Positions 33,941-43,651 of a DNA stretch of 64,000 nt are shown one piece after another. The notes under the pieces were generated by a model. It saw only the letters and a program-made list of their open reading frames with translations. It had not been told where the DNA came from and did not search any database. This DNA is from Neobacillus driksii (lineage in GTDB: Bacteria > Bacillota > Bacilli > Bacillales > Cytobacillaceae). The stretch's first letter is position 1. Every line of letters begins with the position of its first letter. The position numbers and the translations under genes were made by a program. The stretch covers positions 124,001 to 188,000 of the forward strand of contig NZ_JACCBX010000011.1 in NCBI RefSeq assembly GCF_013409995.1, given 5' to 3'.

Positions 33941-35500
33941 TTACAGACCTTGTAAAGATTCTCTTTTATATTCTGATGGAGTAAAACCTGTATGTTTTTT
34001 GAATACCTGACTAAAATATTGAGGGTTTTCACCATAACCAATTTTTTCAGCAATCTCGAATACCTTTACATCATTTTCCTTCTCGATCATTTTTATGGCT
34101 AACTCAATTCTTAATCTTGTAATATAATTTGAAAACTTTTCTCCCGTTTCTTTCTTAAAAAGCTTTCCTAGATAATCGGCATTCATATATAACATCTCAT
34201 TTGCAACCCAATGCAAGGATAAATTTTCATTCCCAATATACTTGTCGATCGTCTCGATAACCTTCTTAATTATCGTGGAATGTTTATTATTATTTTGATT
34301 AAAAAATGTTAGGGTGATTTCCTGGGCAACGCTTTCAAAAAAGGACTTCAAATTTTGAATGGTGTCTATTTCTAAGAGTAGATTTAATTTGGTTAAATAC
34401 ATATTCATCTCTTTAGGTTCACATAAACGGATCATCGCATTAAATAATTGAATGACATAAGATTTGGTGATATTGATATCAAGCCTTAACTCTATTAACT
34501 GATTAAAAAAAGTCTCTATTTCTGCATTAACATCACACCAGGATCCGGATTTCACCAATCGGCAGAAGGTTTGGTCATCGTAATAGAACTCTAATTCCTC
34601 TGTTGGATTTTGATAGGCAATGTCTTTTTTGGTAATAACTCCGCCTTCTCCTAAATAAAAACGATAAGCTAGACAGTCTAGTGCTTCACTATATAGTTTA
34701 TTCGCGGTACTTATTTTCCCTGTGTCGCTGATGGCGACCGTTGAATCTATTTGGTAATATTGAAAAAATGTTTTTTTAATCTTTTCAATTTGAGAGAGTA
34801 GTAGAGAGTAGCTGCAATAATCCTCAAGGAGGAATAATATCGTTTCGCCAACCATGCAGCTAAGAATATAGGAACCAAATATATGTTCAGCTATATTTTT
34901 TATAGCAAACATATGCTCAAATTCAAAATTCCCCTCAAGTTGAAATAAAACCAGCCTAACATTCGGTGTATGTAAATCTATGTTAAAAAGTTTTTGATAA
35001 TACGCTAGATCTTTGTTTTCATAATGATTGGTTATAAATTCTTTCATCAGCTGTTCTTTTGCATAAGGAAGAACACTGTCGAGTGTTCCTTTCATATTTT
35101 GAATAAATTGTTCACGAATTTGCTTTTGTTGCAATTCCTCACAAATCTCTGTTATAGCATCCATAATTGAATTCTCATTACAAGGTTTTAATAGATAATG
35201 CTTCACCCCGTATTGCATTGCTTGTTTGGCGAAATCGAATTCACTGAAACCGGATAACAAAATAAATCGTATCTCAGGAAATACACTATTAACCTTTGCA
35301 ACTAGCTCGAGACCATTCATTCCAGGCATTTTAATATCACTAATCACGATGTCCGGTTGTTGCTGTTCAATCATACTAAATGCCTCAATCCCATTTCTTG
35401 CGGTCCCAATTAAACTTGTCCCAATCGACTCCCAATTGATTACCTTTGACATCCCTTCGGTTATGATTCGTTCATCATCAACTAGCAATACTTTATACAT
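33941..35500 (-). CDS. yesN: YesN-type response regulator (AraC output)
   Basis: A 519-residue regulator. The receiver domain has D8-D9, phospho-acceptor D55 (SDIKMPGMNG) and YLLKPC. A long middle region (about 130-400), usual in this group, may be a dimerisation or ligand domain. The AraC output is at about 415-515 (NLSLHWVANEMLYMNADYLG; VFEIAEKIGYGENPQYFSQV; SEYKRESL). Start at 35500 after GGGGGAG; it overlaps the kinase end by 8 bases. Partner kinase at 35493-37277. Probable activator of the YesOPQ operon. Confidence 0.93.
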   Translation of the reverse strand: MYKVLLVDDERIITEGMSKVINWESIGTSLIGTARNGIEAFSMIEQQQPDIVISDIKMPGMNGLELVAKVNSVFPEIRFILLSGFSEFDFAKQAMQYGVKHYLLKPCNENSIMDAITEICEELQQKQIREQFIQNMKGTLDSVLPYAKEQLMKEFITNHYENKDLAYYQKLFNIDLHTPNVRLVLFQLEGNFEFEHMFAIKNIAEHIFGSYILSCMVGETILFLLEDYCSYSLLLSQIEKIKKTFFQYYQIDSTVAISDTGKISTANKLYSEALDCLAYRFYLGEGGVITKKDIAYQNPTEELEFYYDDQTFCRLVKSGSWCDVNAEIETFFNQLIELRLDINITKSYVIQLFNAMIRLCEPKEMNMYLTKLNLLLEIDTIQNLKSFFESVAQEITLTFFNQNNNKHSTIIKKVIETIDKYIGNENLSLHWVANEMLYMNADYLGKLFKKETGEKFSNYITRLRIELAIKMIEKENDVKVFEIAEKIGYGENPQYFSQVFKKHTGFTPSEYKRESLQGL

Positions 35501-37277
35501 GGCTCTCCCCCTTATCGAAAGGTAAAACAATGATCACTTTCGTTCCTTTATTAGGCTCGCTTTCAATTTCTATTCCGTATTTCCCACCGTAGGCCAGTTT
35601 AATTCTGTCATTAATATTCGACAAGCCTACCCCTTGTCCTCTTGTTTTTACTTCTCCTCTTTTTAACTTTTCTATAAAGGTTGACTCCATTCCGGGTCCA
35701 TCATCTTCTACAATTAGTTTAATACTTTCTTTTTCTACTATTGAATAAACACTAATTTTACAAGGATCAATCTTCGGCTCTAAGGCATAGTGAATGGCAT
35801 TTTCCACAAGAGGCTGTAACGTTAGCTTCGGAATATAGAACCCGCCTATATCTGAATCTACCTCCATGTGAAAATCTAATCTTTCTTCGAATCTATATTT
35901 CTGAATTATCACATAATTACTTATAACATTAAGCTCTTCTTCAATCGTGATTAGTGGTTGTTTTAAGCTGATTGAATTACGCAATAAAAAACCAAGCGCT
36001 TCTACCATTCTAGAAATTTGTGTCTGCCCATTGCCTTTTGCTAACCAATTAATAGATTCTAATGTATTATATAAAAAATGAGGATTGATTTGAGCCTGCA
36101 GCGCCTTAAACTCTGTCTCTTTAATGGTTAGCTGTTTAGAGTAATTTTCATTAATGAGTTCATCAATTTGCTGGATCATCGTCTGAAAATTTTGCTGAAG
36201 TTTACCAACCTCATCATCCTGCATAATTGGCGTTTTAAGTGCATTCCTGCTTGCTTCCTTAAAATCTCCCACCTTTACATATTGCATGCTAGCTACAAGA
36301 TTCTCCAAGGGAATGGTGATGTTCCTTGCAAATCGAATTCCAAAAATCGTTACAACAACAAACATGAGTATAAATATGATGACCAAAAATGTTTTTACCT
36401 TGTTGATATTCTCAAATATTTGATTAAAAGGAATAACGTTTAAGTAACCCCAATCAAAGTAGTTGGATTTAATGTGAACAAGGAAATAATTCTTTTTATC
36501 GATTTTTTTTATTTGATAACCTGAATCTACTTTTTCAGAATCTAAAGATATGGCTGCTTCTTTAAATAATGAATTCGTTTCTTTTGGAAAGATAATATTA
36601 CTATCTCTAACAATTAAGAATTCACCATCCATTTTTCTAGAACCTTCTAAAATGTTCGCTACCAGTTTGTCCATATTGATATAGATGACAATCGTACCTA
36701 GGTTGTCGAAGCTTAAATTGCGAAACTGTCTTATTTCGCGTGCAGTTGAAAATAAAAGGTCATTCTTCTCCGGGTTTAACCAAACATTACTTCCATTAGC
36801 CTGCATGGCCATTTTGGTAATATCTGCTTTTTGCGACGGGGTAAGTTTTACTGTCTTGGGTCCGACTACATATTCTTCTCCATTTACATCTACTAAATTA
36901 ATAGATTGGATATATTCTTCCTTATTTGCGTAGCTTGTAAGTCTGTCCAACATGTTCGTACGCATACGAAATTTGTCGTATTCGGTACTGTCTTCACTGA
37001 TTGATGATAGGTACTGCTGGATTTGGGAATCGGTCAAAATATTATAGGACAGTTCCTCTAAGTTTTTCAATTCACTCTCGATACTATTAGAGGATGTACT
37101 TAAAACCTGTGAAGACTTACTATAAATCTGCTCATCGTAAATATGAAAAGCGTACTGCAATCCAAAAAAGGTAAAAGAAAACGATATAACCATTATCCAA
37201 GATACTAGTAGAAAAAGTTTATATTTAATTTGTAAGTTATGATAATCCATCTTTAATCTATCAAGTATCCTCTTCAT
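35493..37277 (-). CDS. yesM: YesM-type sensor histidine kinase
   Basis: A 594-residue membrane kinase: TM1 at about 21-43, extracellular Cache-like sensor (44-293), TM2 at about 295-316, HAMP, then QINPHFLYNT with phospho-acceptor H400, QPLVENAI, DDGPGM and GQGVGLSNINDR. It is the first gene of a kinase-regulator-binding-protein unit. The probable signal is an extracellular rhamnogalacturonan oligosaccharide or the ligand-bound YesO-like protein. The upstream gap (37278-37465) includes a weak cre-like sequence at 37324-37337 (12 of 14). Confidence 0.93.
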   Translation of the reverse strand: MKRILDRLKMDYHNLQIKYKLFLLVSWIMVISFSFTFFGLQYAFHIYDEQIYSKSSQVLSTSSNSIESELKNLEELSYNILTDSQIQQYLSSISEDSTEYDKFRMRTNMLDRLTSYANKEEYIQSINLVDVNGEEYVVGPKTVKLTPSQKADITKMAMQANGSNVWLNPEKNDLLFSTAREIRQFRNLSFDNLGTIVIYINMDKLVANILEGSRKMDGEFLIVRDSNIIFPKETNSLFKEAAISLDSEKVDSGYQIKKIDKKNYFLVHIKSNYFDWGYLNVIPFNQIFENINKVKTFLVIIFILMFVVVTIFGIRFARNITIPLENLVASMQYVKVGDFKEASRNALKTPIMQDDEVGKLQQNFQTMIQQIDELINENYSKQLTIKETEFKALQAQINPHFLYNTLESINWLAKGNGQTQISRMVEALGFLLRNSISLKQPLITIEEELNVISNYVIIQKYRFEERLDFHMEVDSDIGGFYIPKLTLQPLVENAIHYALEPKIDPCKISVYSIVEKESIKLIVEDDGPGMESTFIEKLKRGEVKTRGQGVGLSNINDRIKLAYGGKYGIEIESEPNKGTKVIIVLPFDKGESHV

Positions 37278-37465
37278 TTAGGTTATTTCTCCATTGTTTA
37301 TAGTAAGATACTGATTGCCTTGGTGGAAGCGCAGTCATTATTGGGCAGTAAAAAACGTTTTCTTATAATAAAGATTCTTCGTAAAATTAATTAAATTTTA
37401 TCATTTACTTCCTGTTTTTCATAGTGCTATTTGTTTATCAGGTATAAGGTTACTATTAATCTAAC

Positions 37466-37492
37466 TAAAAAAGGCCCTCAAATGATGAGGGC
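37466..37492 (-). terminator. Terminator after the second DUF624 gene
   Basis: GCCCTCA and TGAGGGC enclose five bases, then CTTTTTT on the minus strand. It isolates the YesS-YesU-YesL end from the two-component genes. Confidence 0.85.
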
Positions 37493-37566
37493 TTCTCCGG
37501 GTTTATCCTGCATTTTGGTAAATAGTGTGAAGTGTATATTTCCAATCAGTCGTCTTCCATTTCCTT

Positions 37567-38190
37567 TTAAGAGGCATTTTGTAGTTTCTTTATTCTTGAA
37601 AAAGCAATAAAAGATGCCCACATTATTACGAATGATAAGATACTTCCACTGAATATTGGAATTAATCCAGGTATCGTTGTCATCAAAAGATAGACTGCAA
37701 AGCTTCCAATCACCATCAATACTGTAGATAATGGGTTCATTAGCATGATCACGAAAGCACATTTGATAACTTGCAGGATCCTTAGATCAAAATGAACTAA
37801 CGTAGGAAAAACATAAAATAATGTTAAGACAAAGCCTAAAGCAAGCATCAGGGATGGGTAATACAATAGATTAATAAATCCGGTCGTATTTCTTAAAAAG
37901 AAGATATCAATATATAAGATGTAGCCTGTAATGGTAAGAATAAGCCCTAGGAGATTACTTTTGAAAAATTCGCTTTTATAAGATTCCCAAAAAGTCTTTA
38001 AGATTGGAATTTCATCTTTATCCATAAGTATTTTCCTAACGATTACAAACATAGCGGTTGTAGCCGGAAACAAACCAAATACGATTAAACCCAGCAATGT
38101 AAACGAAATCCATAAGATATTAATGTATGCTAATTTCATAATCCAATCACAAAGTCTGTAAAATCCACCTATGGCCCCGTTCATCTGCAT
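37567..38190 (-). CDS. YesL-type DUF624 membrane protein (second copy)
   Basis: A 207-residue membrane protein with the same layout as the copy at 28476: DWIMKLAYINILWISFTLLG, FGLFPATTAMFVIVRKI and the loop KTFWESYKSEFFKSNLLG, then three further hydrophobic segments. It starts 40 bases after the YesU-like gene, with AGGGGG upstream, so both are probably one transcript. Function of the family is unknown. Two divergent copies in one locus, each beside a different importer or sensor, suggest partnership with specific systems. Confidence 0.87.
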   Translation of the reverse strand: MQMNGAIGGFYRLCDWIMKLAYINILWISFTLLGLIVFGLFPATTAMFVIVRKILMDKDEIPILKTFWESYKSEFFKSNLLGLILTITGYILYIDIFFLRNTTGFINLLYYPSLMLALGFVLTLFYVFPTLVHFDLRILQVIKCAFVIMLMNPLSTVLMVIGSFAVYLLMTTIPGLIPIFSGSILSFVIMWASFIAFSRIKKLQNAS

Positions 38191-38230
38191 AGATTTTTCC
38201 CCCTAAGTTTATATTTATTAATTTACAAGT

Positions 38231-38938
38231 TTATACATTTTTCGTTTCTGGTCTTAAAACAGCTCTGTGTACAGTTAAATTTGCATAGGCTGCTTTCATA
38301 GGCGCCATCTGCCGCAAGCCGATTTTTCCGCCGCCATAGATCGATCCAAAGCTGACTCCATCATCTTCCCATTCAAGTAACGGTAAATCATTAATCGAAA
38401 ACTGAACAATCCCCTCATATTTTACAAGTCTCATATGATAAGGGGCGATTGCATCCTCAACTGGCGGCAAGGGATCTGCACCAGCTGCAACTAGATGAAA
38501 TCCATGGCTTTTGCGCAAATTACATGTACGAAAAGCCCGTTCATCTGGATGCTTATGCCTAAAGTAAGATAAATGCAGGGCATTCATTTCACCTGAATGA
38601 TACTCAGGGTATCTCCCGTTTCTTACTGGCAAATTAGTGGAAAAGAGATTCTCTCCATACCTGCCGGTTGCTGCAAAAAATATCATACAAAGGCCCGGTT
38701 CTCGTATTGGATAAAATTCCCATTCAATCATAATTTTATCTGGAAAATCAATTGGACACCAAAATACCCAGTGAGCATCGTCCCCATATATATCAGGGTC
38801 TAAATCGTTTTCTAAATATAATAAATTATTTTCAAAATTAATTCTTGCCCTTCCTTCCAATTTCCAGCCTTCGATATCTCCTATACTCGAAAGCCGATTG
38901 TGATAAAGACACTCCCCTTTTTCAAATTGCCTATACAT
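38231..38938 (-). CDS. yesU: YesU-type DUF1961 protein (concanavalin-like fold)
   Basis: A 235-residue protein without signal peptide. It contains the DUF1961 features WVFWCPIDFPDKIMIEWEFYP, AATGRYGENLFSTNLPVRNG, YHSGEMNALHLSYFRHK and the RTCNLRKSHGFHLVA block. B. subtilis YesU has this length and a jelly-roll concanavalin-like structure, and sits in the same locus. The biochemical role is not established; glycan binding or hydrolysis of an RG-I fragment is assumed. AAGGAG precedes ATG. Confidence 0.88.
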   Translation of the reverse strand: MYRQFEKGECLYHNRLSSIGDIEGWKLEGRARINFENNLLYLENDLDPDIYGDDAHWVFWCPIDFPDKIMIEWEFYPIREPGLCMIFFAATGRYGENLFSTNLPVRNGRYPEYHSGEMNALHLSYFRHKHPDERAFRTCNLRKSHGFHLVAAGADPLPPVEDAIAPYHMRLVKYEGIVQFSINDLPLLEWEDDGVSFGSIYGGGKIGLRQMAPMKAAYANLTVHRAVLRPETKNV

Positions 38939-39082
38939 AGTTTCTTCTCCTTAGCATCATTTTCTATTTAAAATAATATAGGGTGTTCAAGGTTTTCCAG
39001 CAACCATACTTTTTTGTATCGGTTAAACTAACGTGTTTTCAATCCCTAATGGAGGTGCATATGGCAAGAACATCCTATTTAC

Positions 39083-39118
39083 AAAAAAATGATGGTTCTA
39101 AACACTACCCATCATTTT
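39083..39118 (-). terminator. Terminator overlapping the yesS stop
   Basis: ATGATGG pairs with CCATCAT around a 13-base loop, followed on the minus strand by seven T residues. The 5' arm lies inside the last codons of the YesS gene. Confidence 0.8.
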
Positions 39119-41456
39119 CAACTTGTATATAATTATCCTTCTGATTAAGTTTACGGTATTGGCTTGGTGGAATACCTATTTGTTTTTTAAATATCCTATT
39201 AAAATAACTGTGTCTATAACCTACACTTTCAGCTATGTCGTTAATCTTAATATCCGTATTTATAAGTAGCTCCTTTGCTTTTTCAATTCTTAATTGTGTT
39301 AAATAATCGATAAAGTTAATTCCCACCATTTGTTTAAATGCCTTACTTAACGAATATGGGTTTGTACCTACCTCGTCAGCACAGCTTTCTAAGGAAATGT
39401 CATCCGCATAACTTTCCTGTATTTTGGTGACAACCTTTTCAATTACCCGTTTTAATTCAATATTCATTCGACCCTCTAACTTCTGAATAAACGGTCCTAC
39501 CACATCTTGAGTAAACCATTTAATGATTCTCTCTGTATCACGAATTTGAGAAAGTTCTTCATACATATTTTTCCCTTCAAACAGTTCATGTGGATGTATC
39601 CCAGAATGGAGTATTTCATGCTGGATAGTACTATAAAGCTGCACAATCCCCTGATGAATATTGATTTCATTAATCCCCTTCTCCGTTAGTTCCTGTAAAA
39701 ATGGTCTGATTAAATTCTCAACCTCTGCGGTATGTCCCATTCTTATCGCTTGGATAACTTCCTTTTCGATTGCAAATGGATAGTGGATTTGATTAATATG
39801 TTCCGATCTTTCATGCTCTTTAAGATCAATAACCTGATTACTATTTTCAAATATTCTAAAACGCTTTCCACTTCGAACTTCCTCAAAAATATAAGGAATT
39901 CTCTTAATACTATCGGTGGGTTCACTGATTGTAACCGTTACCTGCATATTCAATATTTCATTTACAGTTTTTGTTACTTTATCAGCAAAGCTATGTAATT
40001 CCACCCTGAATGAATCACTGTTTGGATGGATTACTAGTGCCCCAACTGATAAATCCGTAAATTTTATTATATTAAACTGATCAAACATATCGTTTGCCAG
40101 TTCCTCCATTATATTTGATGCAGAAAATGTAACAAGACTTTCATCATTATTTGAGAAACTATCCTTTGATTCGCCTAAACCTGTTAGTTGAATTTCCAGA
40201 GCTGTAAAAGATTTTCCTTCTAACTCCCAGCCATAATTCTCCATTCTTACCCGCAAATCTTCTTCCGTATTATGATATAAATAACCCTGTATTAACTGTA
40301 GAATAAAACTGCTTTTGATTTGTGTAATCTGCTCGACCAGACGGGATTGCAGCAGATTACTTTTTTGTGATAGATTTTGAATTTGATGTTCGATTATTGT
40401 AAAAACATCCCGGCCTTTACGTCTCCATAATCCCTCTTCTTCATGTCCTAAGGATTTTAATAGTTTATTAATCGGAGAATAAATACGATTTGACGTGAAC
40501 CAGGATAAAACAAACGCAAGAATAAGTGCGGATATACTTAAAATTAATATCAATCTGGAAACAAGTACTACTGGTGCCGTAATCGAAGACATCGGAGCAG
40601 CAGACACATATGTCCAATCAGAATCTACCCTTGTAAATTTACCGTAGGAGATAGAATACATTTTTTTATTATGTTTTATTTGGAATGAGCCTTCAGTATG
40701 TTTCTGAGTTTCCATTTCACGCTTTAATACATTTATAAAAGAGGAGTCCTTTGTGCTATTTGATGAGAGTAAGATTTCATTTTCTCCATCTAAAATAAAT
40801 GTCGCTCCCTTATCATAGGGGGTTAATGATTTTAATAGTTGTAGCGCTTTATTTTGGTCTATCGTGACAATAATTGAACCAAATGGATCCTTGCTTGTTG
40901 CAGGAATACGGTGTACAAATGCAAGCGTTTTCTTTTTAGAGCCAGCTTCTAGTGGGAACTCTGTCCAATAGAGTCTTTTACTACTTTTTAATGTTTGATG
41001 ATAAATCTGCTTTGACTGTTCGTCCAATACGTTATATTCACTATTAAATAAAATGGGCTTTTCGCCTTCAATATATAAATCTACAGTTTTAATTAGATTA
41101 TGTCTGCCCTGTAATAACAAAAGAGTTTTAGAAATATCATAGGTTTCAGTAAATTGCCCAACAAAATCAATATTCCTTAATGATTCACTAAATCTCGGTT
41201 CAAATGCCCATTGTGAGGTAGAATACTCCAAATATTTAAATTGTTCATCAATATTCTTTGCTCTTTGCTCTATTTGACTAGTATGTAATGTTCTTAATTC
41301 ATTTTCAACTTTTCCAACAGCAAACCAATAAATACAAAGTCCAGTGATTAAGCCTGGAATACTAGCAATGAGTAAAATTAAGATAAAGCTATTACGATGA
41401 AAACTGCCTCTCCATTGAAGTGTTTTTAGTTTTGCACTTATGTTTTTAAATTTCAC
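39105..41456 (-). CDS. yesS: YesS-type membrane-bound AraC transcriptional regulator
   Basis: A 783-residue protein that spans the membrane twice: TM1 at about 22-46 (FILILLIASIPGLITGLCIYW), an extracellular Cache-like sensor to about 295 (GATFILDGENEILLSS), TM2 at about 300-320, a long cytoplasmic region, and a C-terminal AraC domain at about 675-775 (ISLESCADEVGTNPYSLSKA; INDIAESVGYRHSYFNRI; SQYRKLN). This layout and length match B. subtilis YesS, the activator of RG-I genes. GTG start with GGAGGTG upstream. It lies between the YesU-YesL unit and the Lpl-type importer, and probably activates the importer and lyase operons on sensing RG-I oligosaccharides. Confidence 0.93.
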   Translation of the reverse strand: MKFKNISAKLKTLQWRGSFHRNSFILILLIASIPGLITGLCIYWFAVGKVENELRTLHTSQIEQRAKNIDEQFKYLEYSTSQWAFEPRFSESLRNIDFVGQFTETYDISKTLLLLQGRHNLIKTVDLYIEGEKPILFNSEYNVLDEQSKQIYHQTLKSSKRLYWTEFPLEAGSKKKTLAFVHRIPATSKDPFGSIIVTIDQNKALQLLKSLTPYDKGATFILDGENEILLSSNSTKDSSFINVLKREMETQKHTEGSFQIKHNKKMYSISYGKFTRVDSDWTYVSAAPMSSITAPVVLVSRLILILSISALILAFVLSWFTSNRIYSPINKLLKSLGHEEEGLWRRKGRDVFTIIEHQIQNLSQKSNLLQSRLVEQITQIKSSFILQLIQGYLYHNTEEDLRVRMENYGWELEGKSFTALEIQLTGLGESKDSFSNNDESLVTFSASNIMEELANDMFDQFNIIKFTDLSVGALVIHPNSDSFRVELHSFADKVTKTVNEILNMQVTVTISEPTDSIKRIPYIFEEVRSGKRFRIFENSNQVIDLKEHERSEHINQIHYPFAIEKEVIQAIRMGHTAEVENLIRPFLQELTEKGINEINIHQGIVQLYSTIQHEILHSGIHPHELFEGKNMYEELSQIRDTERIIKWFTQDVVGPFIQKLEGRMNIELKRVIEKVVTKIQESYADDISLESCADEVGTNPYSLSKAFKQMVGINFIDYLTQLRIEKAKELLINTDIKINDIAESVGYRHSYFNRIFKKQIGIPPSQYRKLNQKDNYIQVENDG

Positions 41457-41588
41457 TAGTACACCTCCGCATTTGGAACTTTACAAAATTCGACTGTAAC
41501 CAATTATGGCATATTTGCATTAAAAATGAATGCGCTTTAATAAAAATGTCTGAATTTTCACTATAAATGTCGGATTTTTGATAATACA

Positions 41589-41639
41589 AAAGGGCCATTT
41601 GCATTGAATGAAGTTATCATCCAATGCAAATGGCTCTTT
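41589..41639 (-). terminator. Terminator after the second Lpl/Ytc-type importer operon
   Basis: AAAGGGCCATTTGCATTG and CAATGCAAATGGCTCTTT form an 18-base stem (one mismatch), with a short T-run on the minus strand. Confidence 0.85.
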
Positions 41640-41662
41640 ATAATTTTTAAATGCATCTTCAT

Positions 41663-42553
41663 TTATCCTTTAACCGAACCTAATAACATACCTTTTGCAA
41701 AGTGTTTCTGTAAGAATGGATACACAATTAAAATAGGCAAAGTTGCAACAACGACCACTGCTAGTTTTAATGATTGATCAGGCGGTTCCACAAAGTTTGC
41801 ACTCGTAGAGGCAGCATCACCAAGCTGTGCCTGTGATAGAATAATAATTTGTTGAAGCAAAACCTGTACCGGCCATTTTGCACTATCGGTAATGTATAGC
41901 AAAGCACTGAAGAAGTCATTCCAAATAGCTACGGCATAAAACAGAGCGAATGTTGCAAGAACAGGCTTGGAAAGCGGCAGCATGATGCGCCAAAATATCC
42001 CTACTTCTGAACAACCATCTATCTTTGCTGCTTCTTCTAATTCAATTGGTATATTTTGAAAGAATGTTTTAACAATAATTAGGTTAAAAGGATTGATCGC
42101 AATCGGTAAAATTAAAGCCCAGTAAGAATCTAATAATCCTAATGACTTTACAACGATATATCCTGGAATCATTCCTCCACTGAAGAGCATCGAAAAAACA
42201 ATTAGATTCATAAAGAAGTTACGACCCATCAACGTCTTTCTTGATAAGGGATAGGCCATTGAGAACGTAAAGAATAAACAAACCAATGTCCCTACTAAGG
42301 TAACCCCAATAGATACTAAAATACTTCGAGTGAAAGTGTCAGTAGAAAAGATATATTGATAGGCTGTAAGTGTAAAAGTTTCAGGGAAGATAAAAAAACT
42401 TCTTCTTGTTAATTCTGCTTCAGTTGCAAAGGAACCAGCAATAATATAAAGGAATGGCGATACCATGATAATCCCAATAATCCCCATAAGAATAAAATTA
42501 AATACATCAAATACTCTCCCAGCTGGAGTATTATGCATTTTTGGCATAGACAT
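41663..42553 (-). CDS. LplC/YtcP-type ABC sugar permease
   Basis: A 296-residue permease with six hydrophobic segments and EAA loop LEEAAKIDGCSEVGIFWRIMLPLSKPV at about 180-205. The tail QKHFAKGMLLGSVKG is family-typical. ATG at 42553 has AGGAGGT; the upstream GTG of the frame does not. It shares the LplC layout with the gene at 18881 but is clearly divergent. Last gene of the operon binding protein, LplB-type, LplC-type. Confidence 0.93.
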   Translation of the reverse strand: MSMPKMHNTPAGRVFDVFNFILMGIIGIIMVSPFLYIIAGSFATEAELTRRSFFIFPETFTLTAYQYIFSTDTFTRSILVSIGVTLVGTLVCLFFTFSMAYPLSRKTLMGRNFFMNLIVFSMLFSGGMIPGYIVVKSLGLLDSYWALILPIAINPFNLIIVKTFFQNIPIELEEAAKIDGCSEVGIFWRIMLPLSKPVLATFALFYAVAIWNDFFSALLYITDSAKWPVQVLLQQIIILSQAQLGDAASTSANFVEPPDQSLKLAVVVVATLPILIVYPFLQKHFAKGMLLGSVKG

Positions 42554-42580
42554 ACTTTCCACCTCCTAAATCATAAAACC

Positions 42581-43573
42581 TTAAAAAATTCCGTCCTGCC
42601 CCATCTTCTTAGCCAATTTATTGGCACCTAAAACAAGGACTACACCTACAATCGCTTTAAATAATCCTACTGCAGTACTATAACTATAAGCCCCTTGGGT
42701 AATACCCACAAAGTAAACATAAGTATCAAATACATCTGCGACACTTCGATTGAGGGAGTTACTCATAAGGAATATTTGTTGGAAGCCTGTGTCAAGGAAA
42801 TTACCTAGTCGTAAGATTAGTAGAACGACAATCGTGCTTCTAACAGCTGGAAGAGTGACGTGCCATAATCGTCTCATTCTTCCTGCCCCATCTACAATCG
42901 CCGCTTCATATTGCTCTTTATCGACAGAAGCAAGTGCTGCTAGGAAAATAACTGTTCCCCAGCCAGATTCTTTCCAGATGATTTGTCCCATTATTAGAGG
43001 ACGGAACCATTCTGGAGAGGAAAGGAAATTAATTTCTTTCCCATAAATAAGGGATACGATTTCGTTTACTACACCGCCGCTAGTGGTAAAAAAGATATAC
43101 GTAATACTGGCGATAATAACCCAAGACATGAAATGCGGTACATAAATAAAGGTTTGCACCACACTCTTGTAAGCTTGAAGTCTTAATTCATTTAATAGAA
43201 GTGCTAAAATAATTGGAGCCGGGAAAAAGAATACTAAGTCCAAACAGGCAAGAATAAAAGTATTTTCTAGTAATCTAAAAAAATCAGGGTTTTTGAAGAA
43301 ATCGATAAAATTTTCAAAACCCACCCATTTACTTCCGAAAACTCCTAGAAACGGAGAGTAGTCTTGAAAGGCAATGACAATTCCCCACATGGGAAGATAT
43401 TTAAAAATAATAAAATAAGCTAAGCCTGGAATTAATAGCAGGTAGAGCCATTTATCTCTTTTTAATCGCTGGATATTGGAAATATTCGATTTTACTTCAG
43501 CCTTTGATCCCTTTTTCACTGCATTATACCCTGGTTCCACGGTTTCGACACTCTGTGCCTTAAGGCCTTCCAT
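42581..43573 (-). CDS. LplB/YteP-type ABC sugar permease
   Basis: A 330-residue permease: about 45 cytoplasmic residues, then six hydrophobic segments, with KDKWLYLLLIPGLAYFIIFKYLPM at the first and EAA loop YEAAIVDGAGRMRRLWHVTLPAV at about 220-243. Starts after AAAGGAG. With the gene downstream it forms the channel of the second Lpl/Ytc-type importer, expected to bring in larger RG-I oligosaccharides as B. subtilis YteP-YtcP does. Confidence 0.93.
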   Translation of the reverse strand: MEGLKAQSVETVEPGYNAVKKGSKAEVKSNISNIQRLKRDKWLYLLLIPGLAYFIIFKYLPMWGIVIAFQDYSPFLGVFGSKWVGFENFIDFFKNPDFFRLLENTFILACLDLVFFFPAPIILALLLNELRLQAYKSVVQTFIYVPHFMSWVIIASITYIFFTTSGGVVNEIVSLIYGKEINFLSSPEWFRPLIMGQIIWKESGWGTVIFLAALASVDKEQYEAAIVDGAGRMRRLWHVTLPAVRSTIVVLLILRLGNFLDTGFQQIFLMSNSLNRSVADVFDTYVYFVGITQGAYSYSTAVGLFKAIVGVVLVLGANKLAKKMGQDGIF

Positions 43574-43610
43574 AAATTCACTCCTTTCAAATTCAAGGTT
43601 TTTTGCAGGA

Positions 43611-43636
43611 ACAGGCAGTGTATGAACACTGCCTGT
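43611..43636 (-). terminator. Intercistronic stem-loop between binding protein and permease genes
   Basis: ACAGGCAGTG pairs with CACTGCCTGT across six bases. No T-run on the minus strand, so it more likely tunes permease expression than ends the transcript, as at 31080. Confidence 0.65.
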
Positions 43637-43651
43637 TTTTACACTTTGCTA

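Noticed and set aside
37324..37337. A cre-like sequence upstream of yesM
   Set aside because: TGGAAGCGCAGTCA has two mismatches at key positions, so it is mentioned only in the gene entry.
39061..39132. A 23-codon plus-strand frame after GGAGGTG
   Set aside because: It overlaps the yesS 3' end and its terminator, and the sequence is explained by those.
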